Assembly: GCF_000759535.1 (NCBI RefSeq)
Contig: NZ_CP009455.1
Location: forward strand, 4,278,001-4,342,000
Source: Pseudomonas cremoricolorata
Lineage (GTDB): Bacteria; Pseudomonadota; Gammaproteobacteria; Pseudomonadales; Pseudomonadaceae
Reading direction: 5' to 3'
Length of the DNA: 64,000 nucleotides
This document shows, piece after piece, positions 22,530 through 32,129 of this stretch (positions are counted from its first letter, which is position 1; the number at the start of each line of letters is the position of its first letter). The position numbers were made by a program, and so were the translations under genes. The notes under the pieces are model-generated. The model had not been told where the DNA came from. It did no database searches and saw nothing but the letters and a program-made list of their open reading frames with translations.

Positions 22530-24614
22530 ATGCGTCGCGTCTTACACCTTCCTTCCTACCTGACGCTGTTGGTGCTATTGCCCGCCGGTGCCGCTGAATC
22601 CGTGCCTGTCCAGCTCGATCAGTTGCTCATCAACGAACCGACCAGCGAGTTGGAACGCGCTGAGCAGCGGCTGCGGGCCGTCGCTGGCGCGAGCAACCTG
22701 GTGGACATGAACGCGGTCGATCAGGGTCGCGTGGCCAGCGGTCAGGACGTGCTGGCTTATCAGCCAGGCGTTTTCGCCCAGTCAGCAGGCAACGACGGGA
22801 TCAAGCTGTCCATCCGCGGCTCGGGCATCAACCGCGCGCCCGGCGCCCATGGCTCTGGGGTTTACGCGATGTTCGACGGCCTGCCACTGACGGGGCCGGG
22901 CGGCACACCTTACGAACTGCTCGAGCCGCTGTGGCTGAGCCGGGTCGAGGTGCTGCGCGGGGCCAGTGGCCTGCAGCGCGGCGCCCTGGCACTGGGTGGC
23001 GCGGTCAACTACGTGACGCACACCGGTTACGACGCTGCCCCCTTGCAGGTGCGCTACGAGCTGGGCAGCCGCGGCTACGCGCACCGTCAGGTCAGCTCGG
23101 GGCAGGTACTGGGTGATCTGGATTACTACGTGGCGCTGACCGACAGTGAGTACGATGGCTACCAGACCCACAGCGGCGGTCGTGCCAAGGGCGTTGCGGC
23201 CAACCTGGGCTACCGCTTCAGCCCACAGTTGGAAACGCGCTTCTACCTGCGCTACCGGGAAACCGACAACGAGCTGGCAGGACGCCTGACCCAGGCGCAG
23301 ATCAAGCATGACCCGCGCGCCGCCAATCCGGTGTACCTGCGCCGCGATGCCAGCCGCCCGCAACCGGGCAGCACCTGGCTGGCGAACAAGACCACCTTCA
23401 CCTTCGACGATGACTCGCGCCTGGTGGCCGGCCTGGTCTATCACGATTTCCCCATGGATCTGCGTGAAGGGCCTAATCGACTCAAGGTGGCTTACGCCGA
23501 TGTCAGCGGCACCCTGGATTACCAGCGTCGAGACACCCTGGCCGGTCGCGACAGCCGCACCAGCCTGGGCTGGCGCACCACCAAGCACTTGCCCAACACC
23601 GGCGCCTCGGAATTCGTCCGGGTACCCGAGCCTGGCAACGGCATGCGCCCGGTCGGCACCCGCACCCGCGACTTCAGTTACCAGGGCTCGGACACCGTAG
23701 TGCACCTGAACAACGAATTGGAACTGAGCCCCGACCTGTGGCTGACCAGCGGCCTGGCCCTGATCTACACGCGCCGGGAAAGCGATGTCAGCTACCCCGA
23801 GCAAGGCGGCAACGTCAGCCAGCACGACTGGGACTACGCCCCGCACCTGGGCCTGCGCTACGACGTCAATCCTGATCTGCAGGTGTACGGCACCCTCAGT
23901 CGCTCGGTCGAGCCGCCGCATCCCTGGGCACTGATCTGGAGTTCGCCACCGGTTGCCGGCGGCCAGATCCAGCCCATTGAAATGCGTAATCAGACCGCCA
24001 CTACCCTGGAGATCGGTGGCCGCGGCGATTCCTCCCTGGGTGAATGGAATCTGGCCTGGTACTACGCCCAGGTGCGCCATGAGCTGCTGGCAGTCGAGCT
24101 GGTGCCGAACATCAGCACGGCCGAATTCAATGCCAGCGCTACCGTGCATCAGGGCCTGGAAGCCGGGCTGCAGAGCACCTTGTGGCGCAGCGACGGCGGT
24201 GGCCGCCTGAGCCTGCGCCAGGCCTACACATACAGCGATTTCCACTATCGCGATGACCCACGCTTTGGCAGTAACCGCCTGCCGGGCCTGCCGGTGCATT
24301 ACTACCAGGCCGAAGTGCGCTATGACTGGGTAAATGGCGTATACGCCGCGCTGAACACGCAGCTCGCTTCAAAGGTACAAGTGGACTACGCCAACAGCCA
24401 GCATGCCGATGCCTACACCTTGTTCGGAGCGCGGCTTGGGTGGAATTCGCCTAAACAGGACTGGCAGACCTGGCTCGACCTGCGCAATCTCACGAACCAG
24501 CGATACTCGGCAACGGTAACACCGGGCTTCGATGATCGCGGCCAGGATGTGGCCCGCTCGACGCCCGGCGAAGGGTTCGCCGCTTATGTAGGCGTTGCCT
24601 ACAGCTTCAGGTAG
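22530..24614 (+). CDS. TonB-dependent outer-membrane receptor
   Basis: The 694-aa receptor has a signal peptide (MRRVLHLPSYLTLLVLLPAG) and a plug domain (about residues 45-160, with GIKLSIRGSGINRAPG and RVEVLRGASGLQRGALALGG). A 22-stranded-type barrel follows and ends VAYSFR. There is no N-terminal signalling domain, so it is not a FecA-type transducer. No sigma/anti-sigma pair, siderophore gene or evident Fur box is adjacent; the substrate is unknown. The ATG at 22530 is chosen for its signal peptide and a GGAG seven bases before; the frame runs upstream across the divergent luxR-like gene. Confidence 0.9.
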   Translation: MRRVLHLPSYLTLLVLLPAGAAESVPVQLDQLLINEPTSELERAEQRLRAVAGASNLVDMNAVDQGRVASGQDVLAYQPGVFAQSAGNDGIKLSIRGSGINRAPGAHGSGVYAMFDGLPLTGPGGTPYELLEPLWLSRVEVLRGASGLQRGALALGGAVNYVTHTGYDAAPLQVRYELGSRGYAHRQVSSGQVLGDLDYYVALTDSEYDGYQTHSGGRAKGVAANLGYRFSPQLETRFYLRYRETDNELAGRLTQAQIKHDPRAANPVYLRRDASRPQPGSTWLANKTTFTFDDDSRLVAGLVYHDFPMDLREGPNRLKVAYADVSGTLDYQRRDTLAGRDSRTSLGWRTTKHLPNTGASEFVRVPEPGNGMRPVGTRTRDFSYQGSDTVVHLNNELELSPDLWLTSGLALIYTRRESDVSYPEQGGNVSQHDWDYAPHLGLRYDVNPDLQVYGTLSRSVEPPHPWALIWSSPPVAGGQIQPIEMRNQTATTLEIGGRGDSSLGEWNLAWYYAQVRHELLAVELVPNISTAEFNASATVHQGLEAGLQSTLWRSDGGGRLSLRQAYTYSDFHYRDDPRFGSNRLPGLPVHYYQAEVRYDWVNGVYAALNTQLASKVQVDYANSQHADAYTLFGARLGWNSPKQDWQTWLDLRNLTNQRYSATVTPGFDDRGQDVARSTPGEGFAAYVGVAYSFR

Positions 24615-24665
24615 GGATGACCTGGCCCCGCGCCGGCCAGCGGCGCGGGACTCTGCTCAACGGCC

Positions 24666-25730
24666 TCAGTCGGGCAACTGCACCTTGGGTTTGGTAGAAG
24701 CGAAGATCGCCCAGCTGGAGATGAACAGCGCGGCGATCAGCGGGCCGATGACGAAACCGTTGAGGCCGAACACCGCCATCCCGCCCAGGGTCGAGACCAG
24801 AATCAAGTAGTCGGGCATGCGCGTGTCCTTGCCCACTAGAATCGGACGCAGCACGTTGTCCACCAGGCCGATCACCAGCACGCCATAGGCGGTGAGGATG
24901 ATGCCCTGCCAGTACATGCCGGTGGCCACGTAGTACACCGCCACCGGCCCCCATACCAGCCCCGCTCCCACCGCAGGCAACAGCGAAAGGAATGCCATCA
25001 GCACGGCCCAGACCAACGCGCTGGGAATGCCGAGGATCCAGAAGATGATGCCGCCCAACGCACCCTGGGTGATGGCCACCAGCAGGTTGCCCTTGACCGT
25101 GGCCCGCACCACGCGGTTGAACTTGAGCTGCAGACGACGCTTCTGCTCTTCTGGCAGCGGCACGGCCTGCCGCACCTTGCGGGCGGTTTCCGGCCCTTCG
25201 CGCAGAAAGAAGAACAGCACGTAGAGCATGATGCCGAAGCTCACCACGAAGTCGAACGTGCCCTGGCCGAAACTGAAGGCTTGGGTCGCCAGGTATTGAC
25301 TACCCTGGCCGGCGAACTGGGTGATCTTCTGCCGCAAGCCGTCGAGGTTGCCGACGCCCAGGCGATCCAGGCCATTCTGCGCGAAGGCCGGCAGCATGTT
25401 CTTGCCGTGTTCGATGTAGCCAGCAATGTCCAGATTGCCGCTCTGGATGCGCTGATACAGCGAGGCGCCTTCTTGTACCAGCAGCACGCTGATGATGATC
25501 ACCGGCAAGATGGCGATAGTCAGGCAGACCATCAACGTGGCGCCGGCCGCCAGGTTGCGCCGGCGGCCGAAGCGGATGAGCATGTTGCGTTGCATGGGGG
25601 CGAATATGATCGCCAGAACCACCGCCCAGAACACGGCGCCATAATACGGCAGCAGGATCCAGACGAAGGCGATGGTGACCGCGGCGAGCAAAACGGTGAG
25701 CGCCTTGTTCTGCAAAACGGTTTCGTTCAT
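24666..25730 (-). CDS. AI-2E family transporter
   Basis: Inner-membrane permease of 354 aa with about eight hydrophobic segments, of the family named after the AI-2 exporter TqsA; many members export other compounds or ions. Typical features are FFFLREGPE, GLVDNVLRPILVGKD and the C-terminal FGLNGFVIGPLIAALF. The ATG at 25730 (MNETVLQNKA) has an AGGAAA ribosome-binding site; an upstream extension is rejected. The gene is single. Confidence 0.9.
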   Translation of the reverse strand: MNETVLQNKALTVLLAAVTIAFVWILLPYYGAVFWAVVLAIIFAPMQRNMLIRFGRRRNLAAGATLMVCLTIAILPVIIISVLLVQEGASLYQRIQSGNLDIAGYIEHGKNMLPAFAQNGLDRLGVGNLDGLRQKITQFAGQGSQYLATQAFSFGQGTFDFVVSFGIMLYVLFFFLREGPETARKVRQAVPLPEEQKRRLQLKFNRVVRATVKGNLLVAITQGALGGIIFWILGIPSALVWAVLMAFLSLLPAVGAGLVWGPVAVYYVATGMYWQGIILTAYGVLVIGLVDNVLRPILVGKDTRMPDYLILVSTLGGMAVFGLNGFVIGPLIAALFISSWAIFASTKPKVQLPD

Positions 25731-25849
25731 GGGGTTTCCTCGAGAATTCACCCCTTTAGTGCGCGCCGAGCGGGCAAAAGTGCCGTTGATGCAGATCAAT
25801 ACTCATCGACCTTGCACCTCGTAGCATCCGCCGCTTTTCCAGGTGCCCC

Positions 25850-27169
25850 ATGACGCTGCCCGGCAAACCCGAACTGCTCGCCCCCGCAGGTTCCCTGAAG
25901 ACCCTGCGCTATGCCTTCGCCTACGGCGCCGATGCGGTCTACGCCGGCCAGCCGCGCTACAGCCTGCGGGTGCGTAACAATGATTTCGACCACGCCACCC
26001 TGGCCCAGGGCATCGAAGAAGCCCATGCGCTGGGCAAGCGCCTGTACGTGGTGGTCAACATCGCCCCGCACAACGCCAAGCTCAAGACCTTCCTCAAGGA
26101 CTTGGCCCCGGTGATCGCCATGGGCCCGGATGCACTGATCATGTCAGACCCCGGCTTGATCATGCTGGTGCGCCAGCACTTCCCCGACATGCCCGTGCAC
26201 CTGTCGGTGCAGGCCAATACGGTCAACTGGGCGAGCGTGCAATTCTGGCAGCAACTGGGGCTGAGCCGGGTGATCCTGTCACGCGAGTTGTCGCTGGAGG
26301 AAATCGCCGAGATTCGCCAGCAGGTGCCGGCCATGGAACTGGAGGTGTTCGTGCACGGTGCGCTGTGCATGGCCTATTCGGGGCGCTGTCTGCTGTCGGG
26401 ATACCTGAACCGGCGTGACGCCAATCAGGGCAGTTGCACCAATGCCTGCCGCTGGAAGTACCAGGCCAATCCGGCCACGGAAGATGTCACTGGCCAGATC
26501 GTGCGTCAGGTCGATCCGACCCTGGGCATCGGCGCGCCCACTGACCAGGTGTTTGTGTTGCAGGAAAGCCAACGGCCCGATCAAGACATGCCGGCCTTCG
26601 AAGACGAACACGGCACCTACATCATGAACGCCAAGGACCTGCGCGCCGTGCAGCATGTGGCGCGACTGGCCGAAATGGGCGTGCACTCGCTGAAGATCGA
26701 GGGGCGCACCAAATCGCATTTCTACTGCGCCCGTACCGTGCAGGCATACCGCCAGGCCATCGACGACGCGGCCGCTGGCCGACCCTTCGACCGCAGCTTG
26801 ATGGACAACCTCGAATCACTGGCCCGACGCGGGTATACCGAGGGTTTTCTGCGCCGCCACGTGCATGACGAGTACCAGAACTACCAGCATGGCCATTCGG
26901 TGTCTGAGCGCCAGCAGTTCGTTGGCGAGCTGACCGGAGTGCGCGTCGAGGGGCTCGCCGAGGTCAAGGTGAAGAACCGTTTCGCCGTGGGTGATCATAT
27001 GGAACTGATGACACCGGGCGGTAATTACCCGTTTGACCTGCACACCTTGCGCGACGCCCAGCGCCTGAGCATCGACACCGCCCCTGGCGACGGACACGTG
27101 GTGTACCTGCCGATCCCCGAGCAGGTCTCGCTGGCATTCGGCCTGCTGCTGCGTGATCTGCAAAGCTGA
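25850..27169 (+). CDS. trhP: U32 peptidase-family tRNA hydroxylation protein TrhP (YegQ)
   Basis: Cytosolic member of the U32 family, 439 aa. The E. coli counterpart YegQ/TrhP makes 5-hydroxyuridine at tRNA position 34. The N-terminal ELLAPAGSLKTLRYAFAYGA barrel region and the cysteine-rich core are conserved (CMAYSGRCLLSGYLNRRDAN followed by GSCTNACRWKY), probably Fe-S ligands. The C-terminal part (VKNRFAVGDHMELMTPGG) matches the family. The alternative, the 23S rRNA enzyme RlhA, is larger. Function is assigned by family knowledge. Confidence 0.85.
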   Translation: MTLPGKPELLAPAGSLKTLRYAFAYGADAVYAGQPRYSLRVRNNDFDHATLAQGIEEAHALGKRLYVVVNIAPHNAKLKTFLKDLAPVIAMGPDALIMSDPGLIMLVRQHFPDMPVHLSVQANTVNWASVQFWQQLGLSRVILSRELSLEEIAEIRQQVPAMELEVFVHGALCMAYSGRCLLSGYLNRRDANQGSCTNACRWKYQANPATEDVTGQIVRQVDPTLGIGAPTDQVFVLQESQRPDQDMPAFEDEHGTYIMNAKDLRAVQHVARLAEMGVHSLKIEGRTKSHFYCARTVQAYRQAIDDAAAGRPFDRSLMDNLESLARRGYTEGFLRRHVHDEYQNYQHGHSVSERQQFVGELTGVRVEGLAEVKVKNRFAVGDHMELMTPGGNYPFDLHTLRDAQRLSIDTAPGDGHVVYLPIPEQVSLAFGLLLRDLQS

Positions 27170-27304
27170 CGAAACTGTCATCTTGCCCTCAGCTGGCTGA
27201 CAGCGTGGGCAGGTGACAATCGTGCATCGGCTCCCTAAGCTGCATCTATTCCCCTTTGCCCGACCGGGCCATGGCCACTGCCCGCGCCCGGAGGCGCATC
27301 GACC

Positions 27305-27733
27305 ATGCTGCGCAAACACCTGTTGCCCCTGACCCTGCTGGCCCTGAGTGGACTGGCCCATGCCGGCGACACCCTCGACGTCTACCGCGACCCCAACTGC
27401 GGTTGCTGCAAACAGTGGATCCAGCATCTGCGTGACAATGGTTTCACCGTCAACGACCATGTCGAGCCGCAGATGAGTGCAGTCAAGCAGCGTCTGGGCG
27501 TCGCGCCGCGACTGGGGTCGTGCCACACCGGCGTGATCGACGGCAAGTTCGTCGAGGGCCATGTACCCGCCGAGCAGGTCCGCGCCCTCGCTGCCCGCAG
27601 TGACCTCAAAGGCATTGCCGTACCGGGCATGCCGGTGGGCTCGCCCGGCATGGAAATGGGTGATCGCAAGGACGCCTACCAGGTCATCGGGCTGACCCAT
27701 GAGGGTCAGGACATCGTTGTCGCCCAATACTGA
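27305..27733 (+). CDS. DUF411 metal-binding secreted protein
   Basis: The 142-aa periplasmic protein has a signal peptide (MLRKHLLPLTLLALSGLAHA) and the DUF411 hallmark DPNCGCCKQWIQHL. A later cysteine-histidine pair in GSCHTGVIDGKFVEGHVP and the C-terminal GMPVGSPGMEMG complete the pattern. DUF411 proteins are commonly near copper or other metal resistance genes and are thought to bind metals; no copper transporter lies here. The stop codon overlaps the start of the next gene (TGATG). Confidence 0.9.
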   Translation: MLRKHLLPLTLLALSGLAHAGDTLDVYRDPNCGCCKQWIQHLRDNGFTVNDHVEPQMSAVKQRLGVAPRLGSCHTGVIDGKFVEGHVPAEQVRALAARSDLKGIAVPGMPVGSPGMEMGDRKDAYQVIGLTHEGQDIVVAQY

Positions 27734-28170
27734 TGCTTGGCTACACGGCGCTGTTCTTCAGCGCCCTGGTGGCTGCCACCCTGCTGCCGATGCAATCGGA
27801 GGCGGTACTGGTGGCCCTGCTGCTGCGCGAGCCCCAGGCCTGGCTCAGCCTGCTGGTGGTGGCAACCGCAGGCAATGTGCTGGGCTCACTGATCAACTGG
27901 CTGCTGGGCAGGGGCATTGACCGCCTGCGTGATCGACGCTGGTTTCCCTTCGATGCTGCGCAACTGGCGCGTGCACAGCAACACTATCGGCGCTGGGGCG
28001 CCTGGTCGCTGCTGTTGAGCTGGATGCCGATCATTGGCGACCCGCTGACCCTGATCGCCGGGCTGATGCGCGAGCCCTTGTGGCGCTTCATCTTGCTGGT
28101 GACCTTGGCCAAAGCTGGCCGCTATGCGGTACTGGTAGCTGTCACCCTGGGCGGCTTTGGCGTGGCCTGA
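27733..28170 (+). CDS. YqaA-like small membrane protein (SNARE-associated/DedA type)
   Basis: The 145-aa inner-membrane protein has four or so hydrophobic helices. The motif SWMPIIGDPLTLIAGLMREP is typical of YqaA/DedA-like proteins, some of which act in lipid flipping or membrane homeostasis. It overlaps the DUF411 gene and is probably co-translated with it. Convergent with the AFG1-like gene. Confidence 0.8.
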   Translation: MLGYTALFFSALVAATLLPMQSEAVLVALLLREPQAWLSLLVVATAGNVLGSLINWLLGRGIDRLRDRRWFPFDAAQLARAQQHYRRWGAWSLLLSWMPIIGDPLTLIAGLMREPLWRFILLVTLAKAGRYAVLVAVTLGGFGVA

Positions 28171-28177
28171 AGCAGAC

Positions 28178-29284
28178 TCAGGCAAAACGCTCGAGCTGCA
28201 TCTCGCGCAGCCGACTCAAGGTTCGCTGATAGGCAAAGGCCAGGTAGCCCTCGGTGTACAGCGACTCCAGCGGCACCTCGGCCTGTATGTACAACGCCAC
28301 GCGCCGGTCGTAGCATTCGTCCACCAAGGCGATGAAACGCCGTACGCTGTCATCGCGAGGCGCCAGCGCCGGCAACTGACGATCACCCGCCTCGACCCGG
28401 CACGCGCCGTCTTCGGTGCCGCGTGCGATACGCCCGGCTCGCTGCACGCCGCCGAGCTGCGGCACGCCATCGAGCATCAGTGCGCTGAAGCGGTCGCACA
28501 GGGCCATGAATTCCAGCGCTGAAAACGGCTGTTCGCACAGTTCAAAGAAACTGCACCAGAGCACGCCCGCGCTGTGACGCCGAGGCTGCAGCCAGCGTTG
28601 GCCCAACTGTACCGGCTCGAGGCTGGCGGCTGCGCCCTCGCTCAAACGTTGGAACAACGCCGGGAACGGATCCGATTGCCGCGGCTCTGCAACCCAATAG
28701 CGCTGACACGCCGTGCCTGGGTGCAGGCGATGATCCTGCTCGCCGGCCACCGCGACGGTCTGCATATGACGCTCGATGGCGCTAATCGCGGGGAGGAAGC
28801 GTTCACGGTTGAAACCTTCGGCGTAGAGCTGCTGAGGAGGCTGGTTGGAGGTCGCGACAATCACCACGCCCTCGGCGAACAGCGCCTGGAACAAGCGCCC
28901 GAGGATGATCGCGTCACCGATGTCGCTGACGAACAGCTCATCGAAACACAAGACCCGAATGTCTTCGGCCAACTGCCGGGCCAGGGTCGTCAGTGGGTCG
29001 GCAGTGCCGCTGAGCTGAAACAGTCGCTGGTGCACCCAGGCCATGAAGTGATGGAAATGCTGGCGCCGCGCACTCACCTGCAGGCTGCGGTAGAACAGGT
29101 CCATCAGCCAGGTCTTGCCCCGGCCAACCGGCCCCCACAGGTACACGCCTTCAGTGGCAATGCCTCGCTGCACGCCTTCACAGCAGCGCTGCAACACCTC
29201 GACCGCTCGCGCCTGGGCAGGGTCGGCCACGATCTGGCCGCTGCTGAGGGCCTGGTGGTAGCGGCAGGTGAGGTCAACAGCCAT
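28178..29284 (-). CDS. AFG1/ZapE-like ATPase, first copy
   Basis: P-loop ATPase of 368 aa in the AFG1/ZapE family. Walker A is GPVGRGKT near residues 51-58 and Walker B is RVLCFDELFV near 109-118; TSNQPP lies at the sensor position. E. coli ZapE binds FtsZ and destabilises Z-rings under stress; mitochondrial AFG1 helps degrade membrane proteins. This copy departs from ZapE in sequence, so its exact role is open. A second relative lies 0.9 kb away across tRNA-Gln. Confidence 0.85.
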   Translation of the reverse strand: MAVDLTCRYHQALSSGQIVADPAQARAVEVLQRCCEGVQRGIATEGVYLWGPVGRGKTWLMDLFYRSLQVSARRQHFHHFMAWVHQRLFQLSGTADPLTTLARQLAEDIRVLCFDELFVSDIGDAIILGRLFQALFAEGVVIVATSNQPPQQLYAEGFNRERFLPAISAIERHMQTVAVAGEQDHRLHPGTACQRYWVAEPRQSDPFPALFQRLSEGAAASLEPVQLGQRWLQPRRHSAGVLWCSFFELCEQPFSALEFMALCDRFSALMLDGVPQLGGVQRAGRIARGTEDGACRVEAGDRQLPALAPRDDSVRRFIALVDECYDRRVALYIQAEVPLESLYTEGYLAFAYQRTLSRLREMQLERFA

Positions 29285-29414
29285 TGCAGGGGTCTCGGCA
29301 AAAGCAGCTATCTTACGCCACGTTCAGGCCCAACGGACCCTGAAACCCAGACGCAGAAAAACCCACCGCAGGCTCAGCCCGGGTGACTATCGATTTCAAG
29401 AGATTTGAAAAAAA

Positions 29415-29489
29415 TGGCAGGGGCGGCTGGATTCGAACCAACGCATGGCAGGATCAAAACCTGCTGCCTTACCGCTTGGCGACGCCCCT
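29415..29489 (-). tRNA. tRNA-Gln (anticodon TTG)
   Basis: Read on the minus strand, a complete 75-nt cloverleaf is present. The acceptor stem is AGGGGCG/CGCCCCT, the anticodon stem is GCAGG/CCTGC around loop TTTTGAT (anticodon TTG), the T-arm is GTTGG-TTCGAAT-CCAGC, and CCA is encoded. A T-rich run follows directly after CCA and may end transcription. Confidence 0.97.
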
Positions 29490-29769
29490 GTATCGGATTC
29501 GATGGCGGCAAGCGCTATCGACCAGATGCTTCCTGACGAATGACAACGGGGATGTTGTCGAGGAATGCGCGGCACTTTATCAACAATGTGCTCACATGGG
29601 AACCCCATGCTAAAAAAATATTTCCAGAAAACAGCAAGTTACTGGCCGTCACAAACGTCGGCGTACGCACATTGACCGTTCGTCGATTTTCTTCTCCGCT
29701 TCGCTTAACAATGCTCGATTTGTCGATTCCAACACCATGACTGCCCCAGTGCCCCATCAGGAGGATGCC

Positions 29770-30012
29770 ATGCCCGTTTCACACGATCTGTATCAGGACC
29801 TGCACTACCCACGCGAAATCGTCCAGCAGCGGCGCAAGGTGGACGACAAACTGGACAGCCTGCTTGATGAGTACGTAGACATCGACAATCAGGTGCTGGC
29901 TGCCGAGGCGATCTCGGCAGGCAACTTCGTCGATGAAGACCTGCTGCATCTCAAGGAAAAACGTCTGACCGTGAAGTACCTGATCGAGCAACAACTCGAA
30001 CGCAAAGCGTGA
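29770..30012 (+). CDS. YdcH-like DUF465 protein
   Basis: The 80-aa soluble, highly charged, mostly helical protein is of the DUF465/YdcH type, recognisable by the C-terminal LLHLKEKRLTVKYLIEQQL. Function is unknown. The ATG at 29770 is preceded by AGGAGG at five bases. The 280 bp upstream (29490-29769), between the tRNA and this gene, holds no other gene that I can support. Confidence 0.75.
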   Translation: MPVSHDLYQDLHYPREIVQQRRKVDDKLDSLLDEYVDIDNQVLAAEAISAGNFVDEDLLHLKEKRLTVKYLIEQQLERKA

Positions 30013-30140
30013 GCCGCAACCGCTCAGGTTCGCCGGGTACCGTGCAGTGATACGCTGCTCGGATTGCCGGCGCATGTGGCAATTGGTCAGAATGCTCTGC
30101 GCGCCCGTCCGGTGGTCGCCGTCTTGAGGAGCTTCTGCCC

Positions 30141-31199
30141 GTGTCTGAATGGATGCGTCACACGCTGAACCGCTTTGCCCAACCCGTAACCAGCGCTGAC
30201 CCTGAGTTACTGCAGGTCTTCAACGCCCAGGCTGCGGCGCGCGGCTACACTTTGAGCGCCGGTCAGCAGCGGGTGATACAGGCCATGGCTGAGCGCCTGG
30301 TTGACCGCCATAAAGGCAAGGTGCGCGGCCTTTACATTCACGGAGCAGTCGGGCGTGGCAAAAGCTGGTTGCTCGATGGTTTTTATCAGGCGCTGGCCGA
30401 GCCCGGCAAACGTCGCCTGCACTTCCACGACTTCTTCGCCCGCCTGCATCAAGGCATGTTTCGCCATCGCGAAAACGCCGATGCCCTCGCGGTAACCCTC
30501 GACGAGCTGCTCGGCGACTGCCGCGTGTTGTGTTTCGATGAATTCCACGTGCATGACATCGGTGATGCCATGCTGCTCAAAAGACTGTTCAGCGCCCTGT
30601 TCGAGCGCCATATTCTCGTGGTGCTGACGTCCAACTACGCACCCGCGCAACTGCTGCCCAACCCGCTGTACCACGAACGCTTCCTGCCCGTCATCGAGCT
30701 GATCGGCGAGCGCATGCAGGTGCTCGAGCTCGATGGCGACACCGACTTTCGCAGCTTGCCTGCCAACCACGCGCACCAGCGCTTCACCCGCGGTCATTAC
30801 CTCTACCCTGGTACTTGCGAACAGCGCGAGCGGCTGAATGTACCGCTGCCGTCGCCGTGCACGCTGCACGTCAATCGTCGTCCGCTGCGGGCGCTGGCCT
30901 GTGAGCCCGGGCAGGTCATGTTCGCCTTCGATGATCTGTGCCAGCAGCCGACCGCGGTAATCGACTACCTGGTGCTGGCCCGCGACCACCCGCGCTGGAT
31001 CATCGACGGCCTGGACGACCTGAATGAGTGCTCGCTGGCCGCCCAGCAGCGTTTCGTCAACCTGGTGGATGTGTTGTATGACCAGGACATCGAGGTGCTG
31101 GTGATCGGCCGCAAGCCGCTGGCCGAGTCACTGGACGGTGGCCTGGCCGACCTGATGAGAACCCGCAGTCGCCTCGGGCAGTTGCAGCAGGTCGGCTGA
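30141..31199 (+). CDS. zapE: AFG1/ZapE-like ATPase, second copy
   Basis: 352-aa member of the same family, probably the true ZapE: Walker A GAVGRGKS near residues 70-77, Walker B RVLCFDEFHVHDIGDAMLL, sensor VVLTSNYAPAQLLPN, and the C-terminal IDGLDDLNECSLAAQQRFVN. ZapE is a Z-ring-destabilising ATPase in E. coli. The GTG start at 30141 has GAGGA ten bases upstream; ATG 30153 is an alternative. It shares the layout of the first copy but is only moderately similar, so the two are old paralogues. Confidence 0.85.
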   Translation: MSEWMRHTLNRFAQPVTSADPELLQVFNAQAAARGYTLSAGQQRVIQAMAERLVDRHKGKVRGLYIHGAVGRGKSWLLDGFYQALAEPGKRRLHFHDFFARLHQGMFRHRENADALAVTLDELLGDCRVLCFDEFHVHDIGDAMLLKRLFSALFERHILVVLTSNYAPAQLLPNPLYHERFLPVIELIGERMQVLELDGDTDFRSLPANHAHQRFTRGHYLYPGTCEQRERLNVPLPSPCTLHVNRRPLRALACEPGQVMFAFDDLCQQPTAVIDYLVLARDHPRWIIDGLDDLNECSLAAQQRFVNLVDVLYDQDIEVLVIGRKPLAESLDGGLADLMRTRSRLGQLQQVG

Positions 31200-31262
31200 T
31201 TCGACCCGTTGTCGGTATCATCAGCGGCCACTTCCTGCAGCCGTTTCTCTCAGCGAGCGTCT

Positions 31263-32129
31263 ATGGACATCGATCAGGCCCGAACCTTTCTGGAAATCAT
31301 CCGCTGCGGCAGCCTGGTGGCCGCTGCCGAGCGGTTGTGCGTGTCGCAAACAGCCATCAGCGCGCGGGTTCAGCGCCTGGAACGCCAGCTCGATTGCCGC
31401 CTGTTCCTGCGCGGTCCTGGCGGCGTGACCCTGACAGCCGACGGCGAGGCGTTCGTCAGCTATGCCAATCAGCTGGTGCACACTTGGGAAGCGGCGCGCC
31501 GTGAACTCCCGCTGTCGGGCGAACGTCAGCCACTGCTGCGGGTGGGCAGCGAGGTGAGCCTGGGCAACCCGCTGCTGCTGGACTGGGTCAGCGCACTGCA
31601 CGATGCGCTGCCCGATCATGGCATCCGCAGTGAGGTCGGCGAAGGCCAGGCGCTGCTGCGAAAGATCGAACTGGGCACTCTGGACGCGGCGCTGGTGTAC
31701 CAGCCTGATTACGCCGCTGGGTTGCAGATCGAACAATTGCTGGAAGAAAAGCTGGTCCGCGTGCGTCGCGCCGGTCGACCTGAGCCGTATATCTACATCG
31801 ACTGGGGCGAGGCGTTCCGTCGTCAGCATGACGCGGCCCTGCCCGACTGCGCACAGGCTGCACTTTCGTTCAATCTGGGCCCACTGGCTTTGCAGTTCAT
31901 CCTCGAGCGCGGCGGCAGCGGCTACTTCCGTACCCGCGTGGTCCAGGCGTATCTGGACAGTGGCGTGCTGGAGCGGGTGCCCCAGGCGCCAGAATTCACC
32001 TATCCAACCTTCCTGGTGTATCGGCGCACCCCTGCCGACGATGCGCTGCAAAGCGCCATGGACGTCATCCGTGGATTGGCGGTCGGCGGCACCAGCGACT
32101 GGTCACAACGCTGGGACCCGCTGCTCTGA
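31263..32129 (+). CDS. LysR family transcriptional regulator
   Basis: 288 aa with an N-terminal winged helix-turn-helix (MDIDQARTFLEIIRCGSLVA; then SQTAISARVQRLERQL) and a C-terminal effector-binding domain. The target is unknown. The usual divergent partner gene is missing: the gene upstream is co-directional zapE and the downstream gene converges. Its last 27 bases overlap the end of the HPP-CBS gene on the other strand. The ATG at 31263 gives the standard LysR N terminus. Confidence 0.9.
   Translation: MDIDQARTFLEIIRCGSLVAAAERLCVSQTAISARVQRLERQLDCRLFLRGPGGVTLTADGEAFVSYANQLVHTWEAARRELPLSGERQPLLRVGSEVSLGNPLLLDWVSALHDALPDHGIRSEVGEGQALLRKIELGTLDAALVYQPDYAAGLQIEQLLEEKLVRVRRAGRPEPYIYIDWGEAFRRQHDAALPDCAQAALSFNLGPLALQFILERGGSGYFRTRVVQAYLDSGVLERVPQAPEFTYPTFLVYRRTPADDALQSAMDVIRGLAVGGTSDWSQRWDPLL

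Noticed and set aside
29415..31199. tRNA-Gln region considered as an integrated island
   Set aside because: No integrase, no direct repeat of the tRNA end and ordinary base composition nearby.
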